Translations under genes and position numbers: made by a program
The notes under the pieces: generated by a model
What the model was told of the DNA's origin: nothing
The model's database searches: none
What the model saw: only the letters and a program-made list of their open reading frames with translations
Shown here: piece by piece, positions 25,532-36,399 of the stretch
Layout of the letters: each line of letters begins with the position of its first letter
Position numbering within the stretch: position 1 is the first letter of the stretch
Assembly (NCBI GenBank): GCA_024500155.1
Contig: CM044858.1
Span: forward strand, 3,534,001 to 3,598,000
Length of the DNA stretch: 64,000 bases
Origin: Chenopodium formosanum
Taxonomy: Eukaryota > Streptophyta > Magnoliopsida > Caryophyllales > Amaranthaceae
Direction of reading: 5' to 3'

Positions 25532-25932
25532 CTGCATGAAATTGAGAAAATGGGGTTAGATAAAAAGAAATGAATGATTTGATCAGTTAAGAGAATTTCT
25601 CTGACAATATGCATCTTGAATGGTAGCAAATGATATTTAAAAAGAAGGTTTGAGAGGAATTTCAGTCGAGGAAAGATCAGAATCTAACCAAAAAGCACAA
25701 ATCTGGAAATTTCTCAACTTCAAAGCAACAACAATGAAAACCCCAAATCAATCCAAATCAAATCAAGCAACAAATCAATCCAAATTTAGGGTTCTTAAAA
25801 TCACCACGATTCACCATCCCCCCATATAAAAATAAAAAATAAATAAATAAATAAATAAAACAACCAAAATCAATCAAACACCAACCAAAAGCAAAATCAG
25901 ATCTTAAAAAAAAATAAGAGGAGAGATTTCAC

Positions 25933-26213
25933 CTTGCGATAAGTAGTACCCCTTCTTCAACAATCCAACCAGCTTCTCTAGCTCATTATTTTCACAATGT
26001 TTAGGCAATAGCTCATCTGGGTCGGTGAAGATTTTAGGTCTCCACATCTGTAGCTAACTCTCCAGATTCTAAAAATTTAATACATTGACTCAATAAATCA
26101 ACAATAAACCCTAGATTAATTACTGAAATTCCAAAACAATTGAAAGTAGAAGAAGAGATTACGATCGATGTAAGGAGCGAAGAAGATGAGACCGTCCTAC
26201 AGAAACTGGCCAT
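25933..26213 (-). other. coding-like upstream exons of the SNF7-like transcript
   Basis: Two segments look like exons. At 26213-26163 an ATG opens MASFCRTVSSSSLLTSI before a GTAATC donor, a serine/arginine-rich start like an organelle-targeting peptide. At 26047-25933 another ATG opens MWRPKIFTDPDELLPK and runs to KKGYYLSQ before a CAAG|GTGAAA donor. Spliced to the exon at 25531, the second frame stops within the SNF7-like start region, so these would be upstream open frames overlapping the SNF7 ATG, or a separate small protein. I do not recognise either product. Confidence 0.3.
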
Positions 26214-26319
26214 CACGCTGATAATCTGCGAGCTTGAAATTGAGCCGATAATTACGTGAAAGAATGGAATCGAAGAACAAAAAGTGAAAAGATTTAATGG
26301 CGAAATCATCACCAACCTA

Positions 26320-26704
26320 CGTTATTACAAAAGTGAATGGAAGGCAGAACATAGTAGCAACCAACCTCTAACAAGGGCATATATGGAAAGACGTTGTTCA
26401 CAAGCTACAGTAAAGCGAGTACTGTTCATAAGCAACAGTAAAGATGTTGCTCATATTTATAAAAAGGTTAAGGATATGTTTACCCTGTATTATATATAAC
26501 TGTATTTTGTAATAATGTCACTAAATGATTCTCCATAAATATTTATAACTATGTAATTATATAAAATGGAAGGATTAGAAATGAAACATCTATAATAAAT
26601 TGTATTTTTGCCAATTATATCCATTATGTAGGTTAGTTGGTACTAACCGGCCGTAATTGAGAGCGAATTGTGAAAAGGAGTAATTAATGAGGTGCCTTAT
26701 CTTT
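26320..26704. other. intergenic upstream of the SNF7-like transcript
   Basis: AT-rich. It probably includes the promoter of the minus-strand transcript that starts near 26.3 kb. No clear TATA box was assigned. Confidence 0.35.
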
Positions 26705-26706
26705 TA

Positions 26707-27019
26707 CTCCCTCCGTCCCCTTTTGATAGTCCCTTATGGATAAATTTTAGTCCCAAAATGTTCACCCCATTTGCTTTTTCCAACAATCATTAATATTAAT
26801 TTTTTACTAAAATTCCTTCCAATTTGCAACAATACTTGTGCAAATTTAAATTTCCCATGTAAATTTTATTTTCCCATGTACTTTTATTACTTTCCCTCTT
26901 CACTTTTTAGCATACCCAATGTCAATTTACTGTTTCAATGTACATTTACTATTCTTATTTGTGTTTATTAATTCCCGTGAAAAATGCCCATAAGGGACTA
27001 TCAAAGGGGACGGAGGGAG
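26707..27019. mobile_element. Stowaway MITE, 313 bp, TSD TA
   Basis: The ends are CTCCCTCCGTCCCC and GGGGACGGAGGGAG, perfect inverted repeats extending inward (TTTGATAGTCCCTTA with its complement). TA flanks both sides. This is the Tc1/Mariner-derived Stowaway type. Confidence 0.93.
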
Positions 27020-27021
27020 TA

Positions 27022-29144
27022 TTTCTTTAGTTGTGTAGTCTTGTGGGTGCATATACACCTCTCCCCTAATTCAGATGTGTTGTAATCTTTTCCATTTGAA
27101 TAAGACATGTAATACCGAGCATACCTTGTTGCCTTGTTGGTCATAACAAGGTGGGATACGGGTGATAATTAAGTGTATATTTGTATGACTTCCTTTAATT
27201 TCCACTAAGCATTCTTGTTTTGGTGAAAAATGATTTCATATGTGAGTAATAAAAATGCCCAAGTTCTCTTGATTTCCAAAAAAATAAAATAAAAAAAAAA
27301 ATAATAATAATAATAATAAAAAAAAAAAAAAAAATTGTTCAACAACAAATATTACGGAGTAGTAGTTTGCATTGACATTTTCATTGATATTAGGGTTCAT
27401 ATATTGCCCCTCTATTTCCTCTAGAATCACCTGCAGGCTGAAGCACGTTGCATATGACATCAGTCAGACTGTCAGAGTTATAAATAAGGAGCCCCCATAG
27501 TACTATGAGGACTGGGCTTACTAACACAAATTGTAGTTTTATAAAAGCCCAAACCGAGATCCAGAAATTTAGAAATTGGACGTAAGCTGAGTACATGGAC
27601 ACTATGGTACATAATTATTACTTGTATTGGGTTGTTATTGGGTTAAGCCCATTAATTAAACGTGGCTATATGGCTAACATACAGCCCAGTTTAAGAGAGG
27701 GCGTGCACATTTATCTAATTTGTTAGTGAAATTGGCTATTTTTATGTGCCTTGCCCTAGTGGTATGAATTGACAATAAAAAGTTTCTTTCCTAGGTATCA
27801 GGCTAAAATTAATCAACTAATCAAGCTCATCACTCTTGTTCTTAGTACTTCGTATTATTTAACAAATTTACACTAATCAATATAAGATATTGCACCATTG
27901 TTTCAATATGATAGTTGTGCAATATCTTGAATTTGCTTGAGTTATAAAAAGGTGTATTAGGAACGACTTATGAGGCTACTTTCATTATTCTTCAAGTTCA
28001 AACTCACTTATGAGGATATCCCTCAGTGGCCTGAATAAGGACGTGAAGCTAATCTCTTTCCAAATTGTGCCTCATAAATTAAAAATCCGTATTAGATTTT
28101 AAAATTTCGGGGAATGTTTGAATTCAAAAATACTCCATAACAACAATTTACTCATTGGGGTACTTAATTAGGACAGCTTAAACCCCTATAAAATGTTTAA
28201 CAAAATAGGCAAAGAAACCTTTAAAATTTTGATACGAGTACAAGAATGATGAGAATTAGGGCATGGACAGAAACATATAGAGATGAATAGTGATATCAGA
28301 AATGTCAGATTCCAGCTACACTAAGCAAGGAAAGAGAAACCAACAAAGCACAGAATTGAAAAACCTCAACCAACTAACCAACCTAGCTATTTTATGGGTT
28401 TGACTACTTTCACAATTTACAAAGCTTTTTTGCACGTTTTCTGGGTTTCTATAAAGTGGGATTTTCTTATCAACATCCAATCACATGATGATTTCACTTA
28501 AATTAGGGTGTGACAATTTTTGATAATTTGAGTGTTTCAAACTTGAATTTTCCAGAAATCAACATAAATCCAACGTAAGCTTTAAGATGGCTTTTTACAT
28601 GGGCTTTTTCTAATTAAGGGTATCTTTTTTTCCTCGATCAAATAAATACATTAACTAAAACTCTACAAACTGGTAAAACTACTACTCGTACAATTACCAG
28701 TTTACCACTTACAAATCTTCTCCTAAATTGACTTTGCAGTTTACAGTGTCAAAAAGCTAGTCAGTTGAAAAAACAGGGTTTTTGTTTCTACTTTTCCCTT
28801 CATTTCTCCATTTTCTCTAGTAGACCCCTTTCTTTGTTTACTCTTTCTTTCCTTTCTTTCTTTTTTTTTTTTGGTTTTTTTTTTTTGGGGAAATGTACAA
28901 TTAACTGGAAAATCACAACAAAGCATGTGATCATGAACCCCATCATTGACCTATCTTTAAGATTTTGTTAAAGTTGATTTTACAAAATTCATAAGCTTTT
29001 GAATTTTTTCTTTTTTGTAAAGTTGATGATAATAAGTCAAGCTTTAAAAAGAATAACATACATAAAACCTTGGGTTTAGATCTCACATATATTTAATGTT
29101 TTTTGTTCTTTGGTACAAAAAAATTTGGGATTGAAACTCGTATA
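27022..29144. other. intergenic
   Basis: AT-rich, with A tracts and AAT triplets near 27286-27333 and T/C tracts near 28850-28887. An ACGGAGTA word is at 27354. No gene was recognised. Confidence 0.5.
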
Positions 29145-29146
29145 TA

Positions 29147-29236
29147 CTACCTCTGTTACATATTATTTGCAACGATTAGACATTTTCACTCTCTACTTTA
29201 TGTCAAATCGTTGCAAATAATATGTAACGGAGGGAG
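29147..29236. mobile_element. short Stowaway-like hairpin MITE, 90 bp, TSD TA
   Basis: The ends CTACCTCTGTTACATATT and AATATGTAACGGAGGGAG are near-perfect inverted repeats. They continue inward through ATTTGCAACGATT, so almost the whole element folds into one hairpin. TA flanks both sides. Confidence 0.85.
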
Positions 29237-29238
29237 TA

Positions 29239-32200
29239 CTTTGTTTCACAATTTATGAAAAATAGGATAGTTTAATTGAATTCACACTTGTTACCCGAGG
29301 CAAGATCCACATGTTGCAATGATCAAGGTTGTTATTGTTCTCATCAATTTGAAACTTCAAAGTTCAAACAACACTAGTTACATAACTAGTGTAGTGTGAA
29401 TCATACATGCTCCAATTGTTAATCCTAATAAAGTAGAGTATTTTATATTACGAAAAACGAAATTCAAAAGAGACAAGAAGAGTATTGACAACGTCGTAGT
29501 TAGTAAAGTGATAGAATTAATTAAGAGCTAATGATGACAATTGACAATCAAGGGATAATAAAAACAAAAAGTAATAGGACTGCCTACGTAATTACGTATA
29601 GTTTAATCGGTAACTTTATATATATGGAGCAAATAAAAGTGCAGCAGTAGCTTAGACAAGGTGTGCTGGAGATGCAGGGGATTTGACATTTTACGTGTTG
29701 TTTCTTTCCGCCATTCTTCCTCTTTTTACTACTTTCTTCCTACATTTTACACTAATCAACACACCATTTTCGAGGTCATCCAATTATATACGGAGTATTT
29801 TGTTAGCAATTAAATAAAAAAATAATAGAGTAGCAAAAAGAGCGTTGAATTGAGGAGCCGTGAATCGTCCTCTCCGTTTGTCACTTTGATGTACACTTCA
29901 CATTCACTCATTTAGATATACTAGGAGATGACATTTGTCATTCTTGATTTCTCTTTTTGTATATAGTTATTGATACCTTCATTTTTGTATGTCTCTTTTT
30001 TATGTTTTTGAGATATATCATGTACGGAGTAACTAGCCGTTGCGTAATTAGGACATTATACGAGTATGAAACTATATAATTAATTAGTGATTAACTTTAT
30101 GTTGATTGAATCTAATTAATTAATCTACAATATCTCATGCATTTTTATGGGAGCCTGCATGCTTTTGGTTCTAGCATTCACTTCTGTTTTCTTGTCTTTT
30201 TATTTACTCTTATAGTTTATATCTCTCAGTTTTATTAATTGGATGCATGCACATCTAGATAATGTGACAAGTTGTGTTCGTTTTTTTCCCCTATGATACA
30301 ATCAGTCATGTTTTGAAACTACTCCAGGTCTCCATAGTAGGTATTGTTCAAAGTCATGCGCATGCACACACTACTCCTCCTTATCTTCTTCTTATTTGAT
30401 AAAATGACGTACATGTGATTATATTATTGTGTAAAATATTATGATCAATGGGAAGATATATAGTGTTAAAAGAACGCCATAGTAAGTAATATTTTGTTAG
30501 TTTGCATCGTTGTATTACGACTTGAATTACTTATATGGTAGAGCAGTGATGAAATATACAAAGTCATAAAACTCAATAAATTAGATAGTAATAAAATTCA
30601 AAAGTTTAAGCTTTGAACAAGAAAAATAATTTAAGGTAAGGAGGATTGAATTGGGGCTACCAAGAGAATGTAAAGGTAAAAGTTAAAGGTGGACGAATGT
30701 CACAATTCACACACATTGCTCAAGCTAATGTTATCGATGTTATACGTCGATTGAAAGCAAAGTTTAAGGATTTAAAGTGATGATATGAGCAAATTCCAAT
30801 AATAAATACTCCAACAGTAATATAAATGGACGTATCCACAGAAACATGTGGTATAAAAGGGCATTGGAAGAATAAAATTGACTCTATAAAAGTTACTTTC
30901 ACCTTAAAGCTCCTCTTCTCATCTTGACTTTTACAAATCTAGCCATTTTTTGTCCTCCTCTCCAGCCAATTTACAGCCCCATTCTCAAATTATTAATTCT
31001 ACGTCAAGTTCAACAATTGTTATTTAACCTAAACCTTTACGAAGTACTGTATTATGTTACTCGTGTAGCCATTCAATTTATAAATACAAAGTATATAATA
31101 CGTACCGTACTCATAGACTCATAGCAATATAATAATAGTAGACTAGTAATAATAACAATAATAATCCATAATTACAAAATTAATTAATTTCTTTTTGTTT
31201 TTAAAGCCGGAGTGTGTAATGTTCTATATGATGAAGCAATTATTAAGCTCTTATCCCCTTCGACTTATTTAACTTACTTTACACATTTGGTAGCAGTACA
31301 TATATACATCTAGTAATCTCTTTATACATGTATTCATCTCTCAAATATGAAAAAGGGTTGAGTGGTTAAGTTGCTAATTTAACTTGCTAAAATCATCTTA
31401 AGCATTTTTACCAACGTACAAATATAGCCGATGTAGGTAGTTGATCGAATGTATAGTGTGAAAACCCAAAATTGGTACTCATTTGGATAAAGAAAAATGT
31501 AAATGAGAAATGTTGAGCATTCATTAAATAAATTGCCAAAAAAGAATGCAATATCATTATCAGTTGATTTATGCCATTTACATAACAAGTCTTGTATACA
31601 TCGTTAGAGCAGTGGCATTGATGTTTTAATTTTCGTGGTCCCTAATGTAGTCTAAGGCTAATTTATGCCACATGCACAGTTTTCAGGTAAATTAAGATTA
31701 CGACTACTACTTTGCCCTACATATATATATTCATACATACCTTCTACTCTTCTACTCACATTTCTTGTGCTTTATTTTTCTATGGACCTTCTTCAATCCG
31801 TGCATATTCTTTAGGTTTATAAATATTTATTTTATGGAATAATATTGTCCCCCAATTTTTAAGCAATTTCAGGTGATTACTTTCCACTGATTCTAACCTA
31901 TGATATTCGTACATTTGGCACATAGCAAGGAACTAACCCTAACTCACACAAATGAAGATTGAAAAAAAAAATAATGAGTGAATAAATAAATAAAACCTTG
32001 GAAGGATAAAGTCTAACAATTCAATTACAGTCAAATTTACACAAAAATCATGAACATCTCCAAATTTTGATTATGGCTGGCCAAAATTGTGTACGAGTAT
32101 AGTCCATAGATGCCTCGAAAAAAAGTTATGTTAAAAAGAGTCATAATGTGTTTACAAGACATTATCAATTTAAAAAATTAATCTATATTTTAGCCATGTT

Positions 32201-33386
32201 CATACATTATCATCTTTTAATTTTAAGTTTTAGATAACAGTTACTGTACATCCAAGATTAAGATTAGGCCGAGCAACTAGCTGTACTGTTATGTTCAACA
32301 ATTTACGATAATTTATGTTTAGTAACTCTTTCAAGTAAACATACAAAATTTTGTTAGGGTTTATTGATCACATACCAAATTCAAATGATTCATGTCATCA
32401 TGTCGGGTTAGAGATTAGAGGACACCTAAAAGGCAAATGAAGCCCATAACTAGTTGCAAGGGAAGAAAGAAACAAGGAAGAGGGGGTGGAATGTGGACCC
32501 AGAGACGCTTGTATGTCGGTGATGGGTGTGGGTCTCTCGAAAACTTCGCCGGCGTTAAAAGGTACGCGGCACCTAAAAGTGTAATCCTAAGATTTAATCA
32601 ATTAATTAATGATTATGATTGTGATCATCCTAAACCTAATTTAGGATTTAATAATCAGACTAAACATTCCAATGTTTATTGAATGCGGGTTACTATTATC
32701 GGGCAGATAAATAACCCAACCACTCCTCTGACTCTCTTGCAGCTCCCTCTTTACTTTGATTCCTTGCTGTTTTTTTTTTTTTTTTTTTGTTTTTTTCATT
32801 TTTTTTAAAGTATTAGGGTGACATTAAATTTTATCACAGTACAATTCCCAATTCTTTTATGGTCTTTGATATTAATGTCTTCCACCTTTCTTTTACTACG
32901 GAGTACTATAATACTCCCTCTGTTTTGTGTATGTACTTGTACTGTATGTGCCAAATTTTATTACGGAGTATTATTATTATTATTATTTTAATTTCTAGGT
33001 TTAAACGATGTGGCTTTTTTTTTATCTCCACTCCTAACAACTTTCAAGTTTTCTGTACGTGATAATTTCCAAAGAGATGCGTTATTATTGGTGGTTTGTA
33101 GTGATATTAACGGTTAAATTAAATATACCTAGTAAAAGTCTTACCATATACGAACTTACAAAGTACAAATTTAACAAAACATCACATGAGGTATCAAATT
33201 GAGCTTATATAATAATGATTAGTCACCGTCCCTCTCCATCGTCAATGTGGAATAACTAAACTAAACTTATATAAATTGTCTTCCAAAAGTTGATGATATT
33301 CTTAATCTAGTATAGTATAATACGTAGTTTAGTAATTGCTTATATAGTTATACATGTATTATGAGACTTAAAAAAAATATGTGTAT
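29239..33386. other. intergenic
   Basis: AT-rich. ACGGAGTA words lie at 29790, 30024, 32898 and 32963. CATGCA-type words cluster at 30135-30370. A region of higher GC at 32450-32575 does not read as any known protein. No gene was recognised. Confidence 0.45.
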
Positions 33387-34149
33387 AATGAGAAGGTATG
33401 AGACTAAGGATGGGGTTAATGTCAAGTTGGAGCAATGGAGGCAAAGGTTGGAATCTAGAGGGTTTAAGCTAAGTCGGAGTAAGACTGAATATTTGGTATG
33501 TCGTTTTGGCACTCAGAGGGGGACAAGCAATGAAGTGGTGAGTTTGGATGGAAAGGATTTGACCATGAGTGAATGTTTTAAGTACCTAGGGTCGATCATC
33601 CAGAAGAATGGTGACATTGATCAAGACGTGACCCACAGGATTAAGTCAGGGTGGCTTAAATGGAGAGCGGCCACGGGAGTGCTATGCGACCGCAGCATTC
33701 CCTTAAAGTTGAAGGGAAAATTCTACAGGACTGCCATAAGACCAGTGTTGCTCTATGGTACAGAATGTTGGGCTTCTAAGAAAGAGCATATTAAAAAGAT
33801 GGAGGTTACGGAAATGCGCATGTTAAGGTGGATGTGTGGAAACACTTTAAGAGATAGAATCAGAAATGAGGTTATTCGCAAGAAAGTAGGTGTGGCGGGC
33901 ATTGTAGATAAATTAAGGGAAAATCGTCTGCGTTGGTTTGGACATGTAAGACGGAGACCCGAGGGTGCACCGGTGCGAAGAGTGGAAGAGTGGGACCATG
34001 GAGGGATTAAACGAGGAAGAGGGAGACCAAAGATGACTTGGTTGGAAGGAGTGAGGAAGGATATGAAGTGCATGGATTTACGTGAGGATGAAGTTTTGGA
34101 TCGTAAGGGATGGAGGAGAAAGATTTATGTTGATGACTACACGGAATAA
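33361..34149 (+). pseudogene. C-terminal part of a LINE reverse transcriptase fused to a host ATG
   Basis: A 262-codon open frame. Residues 15-262 are the C-terminal part of a non-LTR retrotransposon protein: ESRGFKLSRSKTEYLVC (end of the RT domain), MSECFKYLGSIIQKNG, YRTAIRPVLLYGTECW and RLRWFGHVRRRPEGAPVRR. These are typical of plant RTE-type LINEs. The RT catalytic FADD motif and the endonuclease are missing because the copy is 5' truncated. The first 14 residues come from flanking host DNA, including the starting ATG and the target duplication. There are no internal stops, so the copy is young. Function is unlikely. Confidence 0.88.
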
Positions 34150-34218
34150 TCAAATTTGGTTCATGTTAGCCGACCCCACTTTTGGGATTAAGGCTTTGAT
34201 TGATTGATTGATTGATTG
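33402..34218 (+). mobile_element. 5'-truncated RTE-type LINE, 15-bp TSD
   Basis: AATGAGAAGGTATGA occurs exactly at 33387-33401 and 34219-34233 and brackets the insert. The 3' end has the short RTE-type tail GCCGACCCCACTTTTGGG, then TTGA/TTGATTG repeats instead of poly-A. The 5' truncation and exact TSD show recent target-primed reverse transcription. Confidence 0.92.
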
Positions 34219-34233
34219 AATGAGAAGGTATGA

Positions 34234-35412
34234 ATTTAATGTAATGAATGCCCAAGTCAAAGAGTGAACAGGAACTTATAATTTTGTAAATAATACGAGT
34301 AGAAGTATTAGGTCAATTAGACAAAAGTGGTGTAGGAATTTCATAAAAAGGGGAATAATTAGATGTCCGAGTGTAAGAGAAAAAATCAACTAGAAATAAC
34401 AGTAATAGGTCCATTGACCATGGCAGTAAAAGCATAGAATAAACTCCTTGAGCAAGTAAATGAAAATGAAAATTTGCAGTGGTAAGTACGAAGAACGAAA
34501 ATAGAATTATAATTTTGAAGTGAGTAAGCTATTAAAATTTGTTGGAATCATTAATTAGGGGGTCAATCACGTGGACTTGAATACAGCTTACGGCATGAAT
34601 GAATGAGATAAAAAGAAAGTGACACTGAATCACAACTTCACAAGTTACGCCATTCTACTACCTCCCCTGTAGCTATTTCATCTCTCTAGGTCTCTCTCTC
34701 TCTCTCTTTATTTTTTTATTTTTTTGGTAAAGGTATTTATTTGGTAGTCTTTTAGTCCTAGTAGGATTGTTCAAAAAAAAAAAAAAAAAAAAAAAAACTC
34801 CTAATAGGAATTTGTTTTGAATTTTGATGACACCAAGTCACCAACAATGCTTACATAACACACAATTTTAACGAAAAATATGACTTATCTTATTCTATAA
34901 AATGGAGTTATAGATAGTGTCTACAAATGTGTTAGTTGATTCAATCACATAATAATCACATAATTTTATTAGACGAATTAGTGAATTATGACTAAATGTA
35001 TCAGATGCTTAAAAGCCCTTTAGCCAAAGCTTTTGAATGGGTTAGCATATTTTTAACTATTGGTAATAACTTAATAATTTATAAAGAGTTTAATTAAGTC
35101 CATGACAATTCAATCCATCACCTAAAACAATTGGTGATAGGTTGAATTGTCCACCAACCTTAGATATAATACGGAGTAGTACCAGCCCAACTCGTAAGTA
35201 AAACATGGAGCACTTTTATCGCATAAGAGTTGACTTAAAATGTACTAGTCTTTAGAAAATGATAATTTGATTAGAAACGAATTTTTCAGCCAATTAATTT
35301 TCATATTTAAAGTATATCATGAACCTATAATATGATATTGAGAAGTTTTTATTCTAATTTTTTTTAAAAAAATGATATGAACTACTTTATTTTTTTATCA
35401 TTACCCTTTTTA
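34234..35412. other. intergenic
   Basis: AT-rich, with an A run at 34775-34796 and an ACGGAGTA word at 35171. No gene was recognised. Confidence 0.5.
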
Positions 35413-35616
35413 GGAAAATGCTATACATAGCCCTAAGGGCTATATAAAAGCATTAAAAATATTCTAGAAAATTGTTTAAATTTTGAAAATTCCGAAAAAA
35501 CACACTAATTACACTGATTTGCGCGTGTTTTTGTCATGAATTCCTAATTTTATACAATTTTCAAGGGTATATTTAATGCTTATATGTAGCCCTACGAGCT
35601 ATATATAGCATTACCC
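35413..35616. mobile_element. MITE with ~60-bp terminal inverted repeats
   Basis: The left arm (AATGCTATACATAGCCC, TAAGGGCTATATAAAAGC) and the right arm reverse complemented (AATGCTATATATAGCTC, GTAGGGCTACATATAAGC) match over about 60 bases. Each arm contains its own small palindrome around AGCCCTAAGGGCT. The flanks share CTTTTTA, so a 7-9-bp duplication is possible and would suggest a Mutator- or hAT-type origin. Confidence 0.72.
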
Positions 35617-35866
35617 TTCTTTTTATATGTAGGTCTTATTTGATTTGTCAATTAGTAGTATTAATTTGTAATAACTATAGATATTTTAATCAAAATAATA
35701 CATTGACAAACAGAGTAATTTTAAATTAAATGATGAGACTCTGGAAGGAGTAATGTTTTGATGTATGAATGAAATGCATAAGTTGAGACGAAAGAGAAGG
35801 CATATCATGTATTCCCTGTGATGGAAGGTCTGGAAATTGAAGGTGGTGGTGACAGCCAGAGTGGTG

Positions 35867-35897
<31 letters not shown>

Positions 35898-36230
35898 GGG
35901 GGGGGGGGACCCATAATCCTCACCTCATACTATCTGCCCAGCTTCAACTGTACTCCTCTCTTTTGTCTTTTTCTTCAGCCCTTTCTTTTTTTTCAAAACA
36001 TTATTTATTTTAATTTTAAAAATAAAATAAAAGTAAAGGAGAGAAGTTTCTCTCTCTTGACCCCGGTGTTATTATAACCACCCCCTCACAATCCGCTTCC
36101 TTCCTCATTCTCATTCTCATTCTCATTCTCATTCTCATCTCTTTCTTTCTTTCTCCTTCTCTCTCTTATTTCTCTCTCCACCCCCCTTCAACTAAGCCGT
36201 TTTTGTTGGGGGTACTCTTCATTCATCACC
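35617..36230. other. intergenic leading to the MIR166 promoter
   Basis: Contains a GT run and the G28 tract at 35881, then T/C-rich sequence with six TCATTC units at 36104-36142. CT-rich promoters are common before plant transcription starts. Confidence 0.5.
35881..35908. repeat. G28 homopolymer after a GT repeat
   Basis: Twenty-eight consecutive Gs on the plus strand follow GTGTGTGTGTGT. The tract could form G-quadruplexes. Its exact length is prone to assembly error. Confidence 0.9.
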
Positions 36231-36238
36231 CTATAAAT
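36231..36238 (+). promoter_or_regulatory. TATA box of the MIR166 gene
   Basis: CTATAAAT lies 92 bases before miR166*. A start site near 36262 is inferred. A CT-rich stretch lies just upstream. Confidence 0.6.
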
Positions 36239-36314
36239 TCCAAATTCATAAAATCCAAATTCATAAAACCAAATTGATTGAACCAGTTGGCCTGGGTTAC
36301 GTTGGAAGCAATTG

Positions 36315-36392
36315 AGTTGAGGGGAATGTTGTCTGGCTCGAGGACGAACTACTCCTTTCCGTCGTCGGACCAGGCTTCATTCCCCCTAATTT
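36315..36392 (+). ncRNA. MIR166: MIR166 precursor hairpin
   Basis: The 5' arm holds the miR166* strand at 36323-36343 (GGAATGTTGTCTGGCTCG plus AGG). The 3' arm holds mature miR166 at 36365-36385 (TCGGACCAGGCTTCATTC plus CCC). The two pair along their length with the usual mismatches and two-base offset, and the loop between them is 21 bases. miR166 guides cleavage of HD-Zip III mRNAs (the REVOLUTA, PHABULOSA and ATHB8/15 group) and so sets leaf polarity and vascular and meristem patterning. A TATA box lies upstream. The 3' end and any intron of the primary transcript were not determined. The sequence match to the known miR166 family is exact as I recall it. Confidence 0.95.
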
Positions 36393-36399
36393 TATCTGC

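Noticed and set aside
26034..26315. A 93-codon minus-strand frame (MVMISPLNLFTF...)
   Set aside because: It reads straight through better splice sites and a T-rich intron-like stretch. Shorter exon-like pieces inside it are described instead.
32437..32682. An 81-codon plus-strand frame
   Set aside because: Starts in moderately GC-rich sequence but matches nothing known and ends in AT-rich DNA with no coding character.
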